Assembly (NCBI RefSeq): GCF_013404075.1
Contig: NZ_JACBJQ010000032.1
Location: 1 to 61,484, forward strand
Reading direction: 5' to 3'
DNA from: Mycolicibacterium vinylchloridicum
GTDB taxonomy: Bacteria > Actinomycetota > Actinomycetes > Mycobacteriales > Mycobacteriaceae
Length of the DNA: 61,484 nt
Part shown: piece by piece, positions 9,601 through 18,839 of the stretch
Layout: every line of letters begins with the position of its first letter
Numbering within the stretch: position 1 is the stretch's first letter
Made by a program: the position numbers and the translations under genes
Notes under the pieces: model-generated
The model's input: the letters and a program-made list of their open reading frames with translations, nothing else
The model's database searches: none
What the model was told of the DNA's origin: nothing

Positions 9601-9891
9601 TTAACCGCCGGCGTACTGCGCCTTGATCGTTGCGTCCTTCTGGATCACGCCGTCCACGCCCATCCCCAGCGCCACCTTGGCGGCGTTGAGCTTCTCGCGC
9701 AGCCCATCGACGTAGGTCAGCACGCGGGTGTAGTCCTCCTGGAAGCCCTCACCGCCGCCGCCTCTGAAGTGGTGCTCGGTGTTGGCCTTCATCGACATGG
9801 CGTCGCTGTGCACTTCCGCCGTCAGAACCTCGCAGGCGCCGATCATCTGCTTGCATTCCTCGAGGATCGGCACGTTGTACTGAATCGCCAT
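9601..9891 (-). CDS. Esx (WXG100-family) secreted protein, EsxC-like
   Basis: This 96-residue protein is the second of an esx pair. It is helical with a central turn HFRGGGGEGF at the place where WXG100 proteins have WxG, so the Trp is replaced by Phe. The pattern FxGxGxxGF is shared with EsxC. It would form a helical-hairpin heterodimer with the preceding Esx and be exported by EccC. I see no YxxxD/E export signal at its C-terminus. Confidence 0.85.
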   Translation of the reverse strand: MAIQYNVPILEECKQMIGACEVLTAEVHSDAMSMKANTEHHFRGGGGEGFQEDYTRVLTYVDGLREKLNAAKVALGMGVDGVIQKDATIKAQYAGG

Positions 9892-9954
9892 CTTCTGCTC
9901 GCTTTCTCAGTTCTCAGTTGGTCTTGGTGACTCGGTTCAAATTGGTCCGGCCGC

Positions 9955-10260
9955 TCACACCGTCATGGTGTCGATGGCGCTGAGGTAGCCGGCCGCGTCC
10001 TCGTCGCCCTCGGTCAGGTGCGACGCGGAGATGTTCATCTTCTCGGAGTGTTCGGCCTGCATGGTGGCCTGCTGGGTGCCGTAGGTCTGCAGGTCCTCGC
10101 CGGCACGCTGCAGCGCGACCCGGCCCTTGCCCTGCATGCCTGACGAGGCGTGCTCCAGCATCGAGCCGAGCTGCTGGACCATCGACCGTAGCCGGTCCTC
10201 CTTCTCCGACATCGCCGAAGAGTCGCCATGCATGGCCTCGACATCGCCGTAAATATCCAT
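9955..10260 (-). CDS. Esx (WXG100-family) secreted protein, EsxD-like
   Basis: This 101-residue protein is the first of the esx pair. It has two predicted helices with a central turn GMQGKGRVAL in place of WxG, so it has no Trp. Its position between ppe and the second esx gene equals esxD in ESX-2. The only YxxxE in it lies at the N-terminus (YGDVE), not in the usual C-terminal position. Confidence 0.85.
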   Translation of the reverse strand: MDIYGDVEAMHGDSSAMSEKEDRLRSMVQQLGSMLEHASSGMQGKGRVALQRAGEDLQTYGTQQATMQAEHSEKMNISASHLTEGDEDAAGYLSAIDTMTV

Positions 10261-10352
10261 TTGAGACTTCCTTCCTGAATTGCCTTGCCCCCGAACCGGA
10301 TCGCCGGTGTGGGATTACTGCCCTTACGCGTTGGCGGTTGCCCGCTCAGCTG

Positions 10353-11588
10353 TCAGACCGGCGCCTCCTTGTCTCCAGGTGCAGAGGCTCGCGTCAGGCC
10401 CCCTCCCCCGGTGATCACCGGCACGGCGTCGGATGATCGGAACAGATCGGCCGCCGAGACCAGCACCTGCCCGGGTTCCGTCTGTGTCTTCTTCTCGTCG
10501 TTGTTGTTCTGCGCCCCCGCAGCAGCACCGTGGGCCAACGGCGCCATCGCCCCGCCCATACCGCCACCGGCTGAGGCCGGAACAGTGCTGGACTGAGCCC
10601 GCACCTCGTTGAACCGTGACGTGCTCTCGCCGGTCGCTGGGGCCGCCGCGCTCACCGCCGACGCCCAGGAGCCGGGACTGCGCAGCGCCGAGGCTGCCGA
10701 AATGGTCCCGGCCCCGCCGAGACCGCCGCCCCCGCCGCCACCGGCCAACGAAGCGTTCACCGCACCGCCGGCCAGCGGTGTGGACGTCACCCAGTCCGAC
10801 GCCGCGAAGCCATCCAGCCCCGCCTCGGGACTCAGGTTCGCCGCCGAGGCCAGCGACCCCATCTGAGAGAGAAGCTGCGACGGCACTTCGGTCAGGGTCT
10901 TGAGCGGGCCACCGCTGCCCAGCGACTGGACTGCCGACATCGGCATCTGCCCGATGGCGGGCAACATGCCGGTCATCTGCTGGAAGAAGCTGTCCAGCGG
11001 AGCGCCCGCCTCGCCAGACGCCTGATCCAGGCCCGGTGTTCCCGACCCGGCACCGCCGGTCGTCGACGGTGGCGGCGGCGGCAGCGGCGGCACCGTCTGC
11101 AGCGGCACCGACCCCGCCTCATAGGCGTACTTGTTGGTCACGCCCTGCATCCACATGCGCCCGTAGTCGACGCGGTTGGCGATGATCAGCGGTGTCAGGA
11201 ACCCCAGGAAGTTGGCGTTGTTCAGTGCCACATGCTCGGACTGATTTGCCGCCACTTCGCCGGGGTGGGGGGTGGCGAACTTCGATGTCTCAAACGATGC
11301 GGCAGTGGCGTCGATCGCCATCCCCGCCTCCGCGACCATCGCCCCCGCCGTGCCCAGCCACGCCAGATGGGGTGTGTGGGCCAGGCGGGCGATCTCCCCA
11401 CTCAGGGACGGCCAACTGGCCGCCATGGCCGCCTCGGTCGACATGTGCCCGCCGAGCATGCCAATGATCGCCGCCGCCAACGCCTTGAGGTTGGCCGCCG
11501 AGGCGAAGAATGACCCCGCCCCAGGGCCGAACCAGAACTGCGCCGAGGTCGCCTCGGGCGGTTCGGCCTGGTAAGCCCCGGGTGGCAT
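10353..11588 (-). CDS. PPE family protein
   Basis: This 411-residue protein has the N-terminal PPE domain, here starting MPPGAYQAEPPEATSAQFWFGPG, with the WFGPG variant of the usual E-x-x-S motif region and the helical hairpin to about residue 180. A Pro-rich linker (PPLPPPPP) and a Gly/Ala/Ser-rich tail to the end follow. It lies 14 bp after the pe gene, so the two should make a PE-PPE heterodimer recognised by the locus's EspG. The counterpart in ESX-2 is PPE69. Confidence 0.92.
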   Translation of the reverse strand: MPPGAYQAEPPEATSAQFWFGPGAGSFFASAANLKALAAAIIGMLGGHMSTEAAMAASWPSLSGEIARLAHTPHLAWLGTAGAMVAEAGMAIDATAASFETSKFATPHPGEVAANQSEHVALNNANFLGFLTPLIIANRVDYGRMWMQGVTNKYAYEAGSVPLQTVPPLPPPPPSTTGGAGSGTPGLDQASGEAGAPLDSFFQQMTGMLPAIGQMPMSAVQSLGSGGPLKTLTEVPSQLLSQMGSLASAANLSPEAGLDGFAASDWVTSTPLAGGAVNASLAGGGGGGGLGGAGTISAASALRSPGSWASAVSAAAPATGESTSRFNEVRAQSSTVPASAGGGMGGAMAPLAHGAAAGAQNNNDEKKTQTEPGQVLVSAADLFRSSDAVPVITGGGGLTRASAPGDKEAPV

Positions 11589-11602
11589 GACTTTGCCGCT
11601 CT

Positions 11603-11914
11603 CTAGATCACCGCGTTGATCACCGCACCGGCCGCCTCATCAGCGACGGTGGTGAGCACGCTTGCAGTGCCGTTGGCCAGACCATAGAGCGCCTGCTGGC
11701 CCGCCGCCGCGGCCAGAATCGCGGCGATATCAGCCGAGATGGAGGCGATCTTGGCGACATTGGCCGCCGAGATCTCATCGAGCCCAGGCGGTACGACCGC
11801 GGAAGCGGCCGCGGCCTGAGCGGTGTGACCCGCGGCCTCGGCCGACAATGCGGCGGTCGCCGCCGACGCGGCGGTGACCCCGGCGGGTTCCATGAAGACT
11901 GACAGTGCCGACAT
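11603..11914 (-). CDS. PE family protein
   Basis: This is a 103-residue PE-domain-only protein starting MSALSVFMEPAGVTAASAATAAL. It has two long alanine-rich helices and would pair with the downstream PPE. I chose the ATG at 11914 rather than the one at 11947 because the upstream extension reads into promoter-like sequence and lacks PE character. The expected YxxxD/E export motif after the PE domain is not obvious (YGLAN is present). In ESX-2 the equivalent is PE36. Confidence 0.9.
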   Translation of the reverse strand: MSALSVFMEPAGVTAASAATAALSAEAAGHTAQAAAASAVVPPGLDEISAANVAKIASISADIAAILAAAAGQQALYGLANGTASVLTTVADEAAGAVINAVI

Positions 11915-12065
11915 GATCGTGCTCCTTACTGCTCCCCGTAGATGCAACCTAACACATTGTTAGTCATTTCGTACACACTTAATGCACAGGCAATCCATTC
12001 CGGCACAAACCGGCATGAATTTGCTCTGCTACTCCACCACGACGTGCTGACGTTGTCACTACAGT
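11915..12065 (-). promoter_or_regulatory. Promoter/operator region upstream of pe-ppe-esx
   Basis: This is a 151-bp AT-richer gap between eccCb and pe. It holds the palindrome CTAACACATTGTTAG (11949-11963) and, on the minus strand, TGTGCATTAAGTGTGTACGA, which resembles the promoter elements upstream of the espI-like and DUF2694-like genes. It probably starts a separate transcript for the substrate genes. Confidence 0.45.
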
Positions 12066-15062
12066 TCACCACGAATCAGCCGACTGCTCATGCAGAGATT
12101 TCCCGGCCGGCGGCAACGCCACCTGCATGAGCTGGCGCCCCAGCTTGCGATACACCAGTTCGCCTCGCCCAGGTGCCCGTGGAGCAGCACGCACCCCGTC
12201 GACAATGACACCGTCGGCGCGGGTGCCATCGAGGATGAGCACCCCTGCCCCGGCGCGATCCATCGCGGTCACCACCTTGTTGTGGGCGCTCGATGCCGCC
12301 CATCCGGTGCCGTTGAGGCTGGCCATGACGTGAACCCCCATTTGCCGGCCTCGTTCGATCACCGGCTCCAACGCCGGCATCAACCGCGACGCCATCGTGG
12401 AGCCTGGTGCGTTGAACAGGTGCAGATCATCGATCACGATGAAGTACCGAGGACCGCTGAAGCGCCACTGCGCCCGCTCATGGGCCGTGGCGTTCTCCGG
12501 CGGCCGACGTTCGCTGGTGAACCTCTTGGCCAGATGAGCCGCGATAGCGCCGACGTCCACCGACGGGTTGTCGATATGTACCGCCAGGTACTGCGGTTCG
12601 ATGTAGGCAGCCAGCTTCAGGTCGGGATCAAACGCGACGATTTGGGCCTGCGTCGGGGTGAACGCGTCCTGGATCGCGGTCACCAGCGTGCGCATCACCG
12701 TCGTGCGGCCCGACCCGCTGCTGCCCACCACATAGAAGTTCGTTGCGGCGGTCAGGTCGACACCGACGGTGTCAAGAGCGACCTCCCCGACACCGAGCTT
12801 GAGGGTGCCCGCAGGTACCGGCCCCAGCTCGTGCCAGTGCAGCTCGATGGGCAGTTCGGGCAGCGGGGGCGCCCCGGCAACGCCCCGCCGCTGCCAGGAC
12901 TGCGCAATCAACCGGCACGTCGCCTCCACCGAGGACTGGTCATAGGTCACGGTGCCGTGAGCGCCCGTCAGCGTCGGCGTGGCGACCGGAGCGCTCATCA
13001 GGAAGTGCATGCCGCCGCGCTTGAGACCCCGCCCCGGCTGGTCGGGAACGGTTTTGGCGCGTTCCCGATCACCCATCTCCGATTCGCGGTAATCGGCCAT
13101 CCGCAGTTCGATGCGGGTGCCGAACTTGCTGGTGAGGCTGTACGGCAGGCTCGTCCACTGGTCGTTGCTGACCACAAGGTGGATGCCGTAGTTCAGCGCC
13201 GACGACGACCCCAGCTCACTGATCCGGGTGTACAGCTCCTGGTCCTTGATCTTCAACGCCGCCATATTGTCCACGAACAGAAACACATCGCCGTAGCCGT
13301 CCTCGGGCACCTCACCGGGCTTGCCGGCGAACTTGCGGGCCCGGAACTCCGTCAGGTCGATCCCGGCCAACTCCCAGTTGCGGACCCGGCTGGCCAGCAG
13401 GCGCTCGACCTCGCTGAGGATTCGGGTGAGCCGCTCCTCGTTGCCCTGTCCGGCCACACCGCTGACATGCGGCAGCCCAGACATGTTCTGCAGCTTGCCG
13501 CCACCGAGGTCGATGCAGTAGAACTGCACCCGCTGCGGGCTGTGGGAAACCGCGAGATTCGCCATGATCGACTGCAGCGCAGTGGATTTCCCGCTCTGCG
13601 TGGCGCCGATGATGGCCGCGTTGCCCATGCTTCCCGACAGGTCGACGCTCAGCAGCTTCTGACTGTGGTCAAACGGGTCATCTTCACGGGCATAGGGAAT
13701 CGTCAGACCGGAGTCGGCGGTGACATCAAGCCAGTCGCGTCCCCAGAACTCCTGTGCCACTTCATCGACGGCCACCACCGGCGTCTCATCCAGCGGAGGC
13801 AGGTACAACTTGTGCATGGGACGGCCGCTGCGGCCTGCCTGCGCCAGCCGCTGCACCAACACCGACACCACGGTGTCGGCGTCCACGCTCATCTGCTCGA
13901 TCGAGATCTCGTCGGCGAGGTCGTCGTCGGGTTCTTCCTCCCCGACCTCGATGTCCAGCGGCAACGGCTCAACCGCGGCGCCGAATCGGCGTGGATCGAT
14001 GTACTGGCCCTCCTGGCGGCGCCGCTGCTGTCGGCCCGCGACCGGCGCGATGAACGGTGCGGAGACGTAGTACGACCGAAATAGGGTGTGATCGTCGTCG
14101 AAGACCAGGAACCCTGTGCCCTGCGGGGCGCCCTTGAGGTCCTCGTAGGCCCGTGTCGAGCCGATCGCGGCCCGAGATTGGCTGGCGTCCTTGAGCTTCA
14201 AACCGATCGAGTAGGTCTGCTGGGCGATCATGCCCGCCATTCGACCGGTCTCCACCCGCTGCGAGGCATTGAGAATGTGCATCCACAGACCGCGTCCCTT
14301 TCGGGCCACCACGTCGAAGGTCTCGGCCAGCCGAGGCCGAATCCGCAGCAGCTCACTGAACTCGTCCAGCACGATCAGCAGTGTCCCCAGCGGTTCCAGA
14401 TCGGGGCGGGTCGTGGCCCGGGCCCGCTCGTAGTCGCGGACGTCTTTGTAACCCGAGGCTTTCAGGATCGCCTCGCGCCGCGCGGTCTCGCCGTTGATCA
14501 TGTCCTCGAAACGATCCAGCCGGGCGGCGGACTCGGCCAGATTCGACACGACACCCTGGCAGTGCGGGATATCGGCCAGCTTCATCATCGCCGTCTCGCC
14601 CTTGAAGTCGCCCAGGATCATCTGCAGCGCTTCCGGCGGGTGCAGCATGGCGATAGCCAGACAGAACGACACCAGGGTTTCGGACTTACCCGAGCCAATC
14701 TGACCGGTCAGCATGCCGTGCGGCCCCATGCCGCCCTCGGCGCCCTCCTTGAGGTCCAACCACACCGTCTTCCCGGTGCTCGGATTCTTGCCCAACGGGG
14801 CACGCAGCCGCGTGGTCGTGGTCAGTTGCGACCACAGTGTGGTCGGATCCCACACCCGGGCATCCTCGATCTGGAACAAGTCGAGGAAATCCTGGCCTGC
14901 TCGCGCGTCGGCAGCCCGCTCTGCCACAAACCGGGTGGCGGCGTCCTGCGGCTCCCATGCCGCCACCGCGCGGGCCAACACCTCGGCCTCCACCAGCGGC
15001 ATCACATCCGGTGTGGCCGCGAAGGAAAGCCCCTCCTCGGCCAACGGTGAAATCCGAACCAT
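12066..15062 (-). CDS. eccCb: ESX motor ATPase EccCb, carrying all three FtsK/SpoIIIE domains
   Basis: EccC is the motor of type VII secretion and binds Esx substrates. This 998-residue part contains all three ATPase domains: NBD1 with Walker A GQIGSGKS (120-127) and Walker B LLIVLDEF (about 228-235), NBD2 with GATQSGKST (486-494) and FLFVDN (about 594), and NBD3 with GSSGSGRTT (780-788) and FIVIDD. It follows eccCa directly and in the same frame: the eccCa TAA is immediately followed by this ATG. A Shine-Dalgarno GGGAGG lies 8 nt upstream of that ATG, so it can be made as its own protein. In ESX-1 the split falls after NBD1 instead. Confidence 0.93.
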   Translation of the reverse strand: MVRISPLAEEGLSFAATPDVMPLVEAEVLARAVAAWEPQDAATRFVAERAADARAGQDFLDLFQIEDARVWDPTTLWSQLTTTTRLRAPLGKNPSTGKTVWLDLKEGAEGGMGPHGMLTGQIGSGKSETLVSFCLAIAMLHPPEALQMILGDFKGETAMMKLADIPHCQGVVSNLAESAARLDRFEDMINGETARREAILKASGYKDVRDYERARATTRPDLEPLGTLLIVLDEFSELLRIRPRLAETFDVVARKGRGLWMHILNASQRVETGRMAGMIAQQTYSIGLKLKDASQSRAAIGSTRAYEDLKGAPQGTGFLVFDDDHTLFRSYYVSAPFIAPVAGRQQRRRQEGQYIDPRRFGAAVEPLPLDIEVGEEEPDDDLADEISIEQMSVDADTVVSVLVQRLAQAGRSGRPMHKLYLPPLDETPVVAVDEVAQEFWGRDWLDVTADSGLTIPYAREDDPFDHSQKLLSVDLSGSMGNAAIIGATQSGKSTALQSIMANLAVSHSPQRVQFYCIDLGGGKLQNMSGLPHVSGVAGQGNEERLTRILSEVERLLASRVRNWELAGIDLTEFRARKFAGKPGEVPEDGYGDVFLFVDNMAALKIKDQELYTRISELGSSSALNYGIHLVVSNDQWTSLPYSLTSKFGTRIELRMADYRESEMGDRERAKTVPDQPGRGLKRGGMHFLMSAPVATPTLTGAHGTVTYDQSSVEATCRLIAQSWQRRGVAGAPPLPELPIELHWHELGPVPAGTLKLGVGEVALDTVGVDLTAATNFYVVGSSGSGRTTVMRTLVTAIQDAFTPTQAQIVAFDPDLKLAAYIEPQYLAVHIDNPSVDVGAIAAHLAKRFTSERRPPENATAHERAQWRFSGPRYFIVIDDLHLFNAPGSTMASRLMPALEPVIERGRQMGVHVMASLNGTGWAASSAHNKVVTAMDRAGAGVLILDGTRADGVIVDGVRAAPRAPGRGELVYRKLGRQLMQVALPPAGKSLHEQSADSW

Positions 15063-16214
15063 TTAGACAACCTCCCTGGCCCGCAACAGATTTCCTACCG
15101 CATCGAACTTCATCGCCGTCGCCGACGTCGCCAGCGGCGAGTAGTAGTCGTTAGTCGCCTCCAACACCGCCACCCCGGCGTACCCGGTGCTGCCCAACAA
15201 CGGGGCACAGTTGGCGCCCGGCATGTCCACCACAATCACCCAGTGGTCCTCGGCGCGGGGCTGTCCTTCCATCGGCGGTGACCACGGTGGCCGACTTCGC
15301 CACTGCTCCCCGAAGCGCTCCATAAACTCCCCCACATCGCTGTAGACCATCCGCACCGGCCCACAGGCGTCGACCAGCTCAGGGTCAGCGACATGGGGCC
15401 ACCACTTGGCCCACTCCCACGACGCGGGATCGTCGCTGATGATCGCCAGTCGCACCACGTCGGGACCATGGAACACGCACAACTGGCACACCAGCGCCCG
15501 CAGTGTTCCCTGCACCAGCTGGCGCTGCTCCTCCTCGGCGAAGAACGCCCAGCCCATCTGGTCGAACAGGTGCAGTGGCCGCGCCACATCGTGAACCACG
15601 TTCTGCGCCAACAGGAAATCGCGCGCCGCGATGGCTGTGGAGGTCTCCCGGTACTCCGGGGGTGGCACCTTCTGCGGTGGGTTGATGATGGTGCGCAACC
15701 GGGTCACCCCCAGCCCGAGACGCACATGCCCGAAATTGCGGTCGGTGGGTCGGCGCTCCCACATTCGGCCAGTGCCGACCATGGTCAGCAGCGAACCGTT
15801 GCAGGGATTGGGATGGTGATAGGCGATCTCGGCGGCTTGCTCCTGAGCGCCTTCGGTCACGTCGTCGCGTAGTTCATCCAGGCTGCGCAGATAGTCCACC
15901 CTGGTCTGGTTGAGCGCTGCTGGTTTCGTCTTCTCGTTGGTGCCGCCGCCCCGATTGCGCAGCATCATCAGCATCGACACCAACATGATCGGCATGATGA
16001 ACATGCCGCCCAGGCCGATGGAGCGCGCGCCGGTTCGAATCATGATGACCAGCAGCACGATCACGGCGACGACGAAGATCAGCACCCACACCCACACCGG
16101 GGGTCGCTGCTGCGGCGGCCGCGTGATCTCGCCGATCTCGGGCATCGTGGCGGTGCGTTCCGGCAGGATCGGCGCCGCCGGTTTCTCCTTGTCGAAACCC
16201 TTCTTCGTCGTCAT
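15063..16214 (-). CDS. eccCa: ESX component EccCa: membrane and DUF (stalk) part of EccC
   Basis: This 383-residue protein is the N-terminal part of EccC. It has two membrane helices (about 40-59 and 66-85) and then the cytosolic stalk/DUF domain that precedes NBD1, but no P-loop. The start ATG at 16214 overlaps the eccB stop as ATGA; a longer open frame reaches upstream to 16442 but lies inside eccB. The gene ends in TAA at 15063 and is in frame with eccCb, so one stop codon separates two halves of a standard EccC. Confidence 0.92.
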   Translation of the reverse strand: MTTKKGFDKEKPAAPILPERTATMPEIGEITRPPQQRPPVWVWVLIFVVAVIVLLVIMIRTGARSIGLGGMFIMPIMLVSMLMMLRNRGGGTNEKTKPAALNQTRVDYLRSLDELRDDVTEGAQEQAAEIAYHHPNPCNGSLLTMVGTGRMWERRPTDRNFGHVRLGLGVTRLRTIINPPQKVPPPEYRETSTAIAARDFLLAQNVVHDVARPLHLFDQMGWAFFAEEEQRQLVQGTLRALVCQLCVFHGPDVVRLAIISDDPASWEWAKWWPHVADPELVDACGPVRMVYSDVGEFMERFGEQWRSRPPWSPPMEGQPRAEDHWVIVVDMPGANCAPLLGSTGYAGVAVLEATNDYYSPLATSATAMKFDAVGNLLRAREVV

Positions 16215-17755
16215 CGCGTCCCCTTCTCGCTCATCGGCGCGGCCGCCGGGTTGGCCCCCAAAGTGTCGTGCTCGACCATCGCGGACTGCCGCGACAACGC
16301 CGGGCCGGCCGGAAGCCAACGCACCACCGCCCACGGCGCCGGGGTCGGCGTCACACCTGACAATCCCAATGCCCGCAGCGGATCGTGTTCCCTGTCTGAG
16401 GTTTCGATGCCGAAACGCACACCGGTGTGGCCGATCCACCACACCGACTCACTGCGCCCGGAATCAGGTTCGACGCCGGTCACCTGAACGAAGTTCGCGC
16501 TCTGCGGCCCCAGGTACACCTCATCGGCGGACTGCTGGCCCGCCTGCGCCGACACCATCTTGATCACCTGCGACTCCTCGCCCTGCGCGATCGGCAGGCG
16601 CCGACCCGACACGGTGGTCACCGTGGCCTGCGGTGCACCGGAATCCTTGCGCCACATCACGCAGGTGACCGGTTCGGCGGCCTTATCCAGCAGCTTCACC
16701 GGCCCGTTGGGATACATCGACACATCGAAGCCCACAGCCTGCGGAGCCGACGCGACCATCGGAGCCTCCACGTCGAGCACCCGCCCCTGCCGGGACACAT
16801 TGGCGTTGTGCAGCATCAGCGCCACCGTCTCCGGAATCATCTGCAGCCCCGCTGGCAGCGCCACAAAGAACTGATCGTCCCCGGTCGCGCCCCGCGACTT
16901 GACCACCGACCCCGACACCACCGGCAGCCCCGGCGCGGCATACCCGACCGGGCCACCCGGCGCGGGGACGTCGGGCACCCGCAGCGGTGCGGTGGGAATC
17001 AACGCCTCATACAGTGCCCGCGACATCGGAGTGGGCCGAAGATTGCCCGCCTGCAGCCCCAGCGCCAGCATCACTGGCTTGTCGGCCAGGTCGAGCTGGG
17101 ACCGGTGCCCGTCGGTGACCAGGAAGACGCTGCCGCCGTAGGTCATCAGCACCGCCTCCGGGGAAGCCATCTCGTGTGCCCAATCCCCCAGCTCGGCCTG
17201 TCCGGTCAGTGCGGTCACCCGCGGCGTCGCCAAAGTGCCCGCAGTGCCGGCCTTATCGCACAACCCCCACCCGGTGTCGGCGGGAGTGCGTGGCGTCAGA
17301 TCATTGGGCGCCCCGACGATGCCGACCGTGGGCCCGATCGGTCGTTCCTCGATCTGGGCCATCGGCACCAGCGTCGGGGAGGCGTCCTGGCCGAGGATCA
17401 GCCGCGCCGACGCCAGGTTCAACGCCGGGTGCATCGTTCCGTTGACGTCAACGAACAGTGCTCCACTGCCCCGGTCGGCCACCAGCTTGGAGTTGCCGAT
17501 CTGCCCCACCGGCCGCAGCCAGGACAACACGAAGCACACCCCGAGTGCCAGTGCTGCGATCACCACCCCGACGGTGGCCGCCGCGCCGTAGTTCTTCGAC
17601 GGGTCATGCACCAGCCGCACTGAATGGCGAGCGACCGCCACCGCCATGCGGTGCCACAGAAACCGCCACGCCGCAACCTGTTCCAGTGAGGCGTAAGTCA
17701 ATCCGGTGCCGCCGCGGCGCCGCTCGCTCCGATGGGTGTGCTTCGGTTCCTGCAC
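16211..17755 (-). CDS. eccB: ESX membrane component EccB
   Basis: EccB anchors the periplasmic part of the ESX complex. This 514-residue protein has a short cytosolic N-terminus with the typical front (GLTYASLEQVAAWRFLWHRM), one membrane helix (about 57-80) and a large extracytoplasmic domain with a Cys pair (GLCDK and PVTCVMW), which is disulfide-linked in known EccB structures. It follows the hydrolase gene by 3 bp and overlaps eccCa. Confidence 0.94.
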   Translation of the reverse strand: MQEPKHTHRSERRRGGTGLTYASLEQVAAWRFLWHRMAVAVARHSVRLVHDPSKNYGAAATVGVVIAALALGVCFVLSWLRPVGQIGNSKLVADRGSGALFVDVNGTMHPALNLASARLILGQDASPTLVPMAQIEERPIGPTVGIVGAPNDLTPRTPADTGWGLCDKAGTAGTLATPRVTALTGQAELGDWAHEMASPEAVLMTYGGSVFLVTDGHRSQLDLADKPVMLALGLQAGNLRPTPMSRALYEALIPTAPLRVPDVPAPGGPVGYAAPGLPVVSGSVVKSRGATGDDQFFVALPAGLQMIPETVALMLHNANVSRQGRVLDVEAPMVASAPQAVGFDVSMYPNGPVKLLDKAAEPVTCVMWRKDSGAPQATVTTVSGRRLPIAQGEESQVIKMVSAQAGQQSADEVYLGPQSANFVQVTGVEPDSGRSESVWWIGHTGVRFGIETSDREHDPLRALGLSGVTPTPAPWAVVRWLPAGPALSRQSAMVEHDTLGANPAAAPMSEKGTR

Positions 17756-17758
17756 GGC

Positions 17759-18838
17759 TCAATACCCCCCGCCCAATGACGCCACATGAACGTGGTCGAA
17801 GTGATTCTGTGTGGCGCTGCCTCGATCATCCATCTTCGAGGAACTGCCGTCCGGTTGGATCATCTGCTGCCGCCAGATGATGTGGTCCAGGCCCAGCGGT
17901 TTCTGGTTGCGGATCAAAAAGTTGACCACCCGATCACCGAGGGCACGCCCCTCGGCGGTGTCCCAGTTCGGGATCATCACATCCAAGGCCAGCCCGTTCG
18001 GATGCCACTTGAGGCTGTCGGAGCGGACCCCGCCGATCTCCTCGATCTCAGGGAACGCATTCGAGATCGCCCGGTTCATCAACTTGGTGTACTTCTGCAG
18101 ACCCCGCTCATCGGCCTTCCCCGACCCGCTGGTGTCCAGCCCAGGAATCACCGCCGAGGCGAGCTTGGCGGGGCTGGTGCTGCCGGCGAGTCGGCTGGCT
18201 TGGGTGAAGGGGGCGCTCAGTCCGCTCAACGCGGACATCGGTGCACCGAAGCCGGGCATCCCACCGCCACCCATCGGCATCCCGCCACCCATCGGCATAC
18301 CACCGCCCATTGGCATGGCGCCCAACGGATTTGCCGACATCCCCGCAGGGCGGGTCAGGCCCGCCACGTCACCGTATCCGGCGGCGTTGGCATTGGCCGA
18401 GGCCGCGTGCGTGCCCGCCTCAGCGGCACCGGTCTCCACCGTGCCGCGAGTCTCCTCCAACCGTGTCTTGATCGCGGTGATCAAAGCCCGCTTGCCTTCC
18501 GGGGTGTTGGTGCTCAAACCCAGCGCCTGCACGTCGGCCACCGCCTGGGCGATGATCGACTCCATATTCACCCGGCCACCCGAGGCCGAGGCCGTCGCCG
18601 CATCCAACTCGGCGCGACTGGTGTCATCGAGCGAGCCGAGCGCGGCCGTCGAGTTGTGGTGCTGCGACGCGGAATCCTGTTGGCCATCGGCGGCCTGACC
18701 CTGCCCCGGAGTGATCGTCGGCGGCGGTGCCGGAGCCAACGGCGGCAGCGGCAACAGCACCCCAACCCCGGTGCCGAAACCATCCCGCGCCTGACCCATC
18801 ACCCCACCGGCAGCACGCACAAACCCCTCCACCGACAT
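17759..18838 (-). CDS. DUF4226-type ESX protein with M15-like peptidase domain
   Basis: This 359-residue protein is modular. Residues 1-220 are identical to those of the next upstream gene: a helical DUF4226-like segment (about 85-150) and Met-Gly-Pro repeats (MPMGGG). Residues 270-355 form a domain related to D,D-/L,D-carboxypeptidases (ARB-07466-like), with the metal-site pattern HPNGLALD (His279, Asp286) and HFDHVHV (His349). It probably cuts peptidoglycan stem peptides. Both this protein and its sister end in GGGY. It lies just before eccB, where ESX-2 has Rv3896c. The start abuts the stop of the upstream gene. Confidence 0.8.
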   Translation of the reverse strand: MSVEGFVRAAGGVMGQARDGFGTGVGVLLPLPPLAPAPPPTITPGQGQAADGQQDSASQHHNSTAALGSLDDTSRAELDAATASASGGRVNMESIIAQAVADVQALGLSTNTPEGKRALITAIKTRLEETRGTVETGAAEAGTHAASANANAAGYGDVAGLTRPAGMSANPLGAMPMGGGMPMGGGMPMGGGGMPGFGAPMSALSGLSAPFTQASRLAGSTSPAKLASAVIPGLDTSGSGKADERGLQKYTKLMNRAISNAFPEIEEIGGVRSDSLKWHPNGLALDVMIPNWDTAEGRALGDRVVNFLIRNQKPLGLDHIIWRQQMIQPDGSSSKMDDRGSATQNHFDHVHVASLGGGY

Positions 18839-18839
18839 C
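18178..18839. repeat. 662-bp direct repeat, copy 1
   Basis: This stretch is, as far as I can read line by line, identical to 19350-20011, an offset of 1172 bp. It covers codons 1-220 of the M15-type hydrolase gene. The translated proteins and the shadow reading frames in both copies also agree, which supports nucleotide identity. Confidence 0.9.

Noticed and set aside
12090..14084. A 664-codon open frame on the plus strand
   Set aside because: It lies antisense to eccCb, with His/Arg/Gln-rich composition typical of shadow frames in GC-rich DNA.
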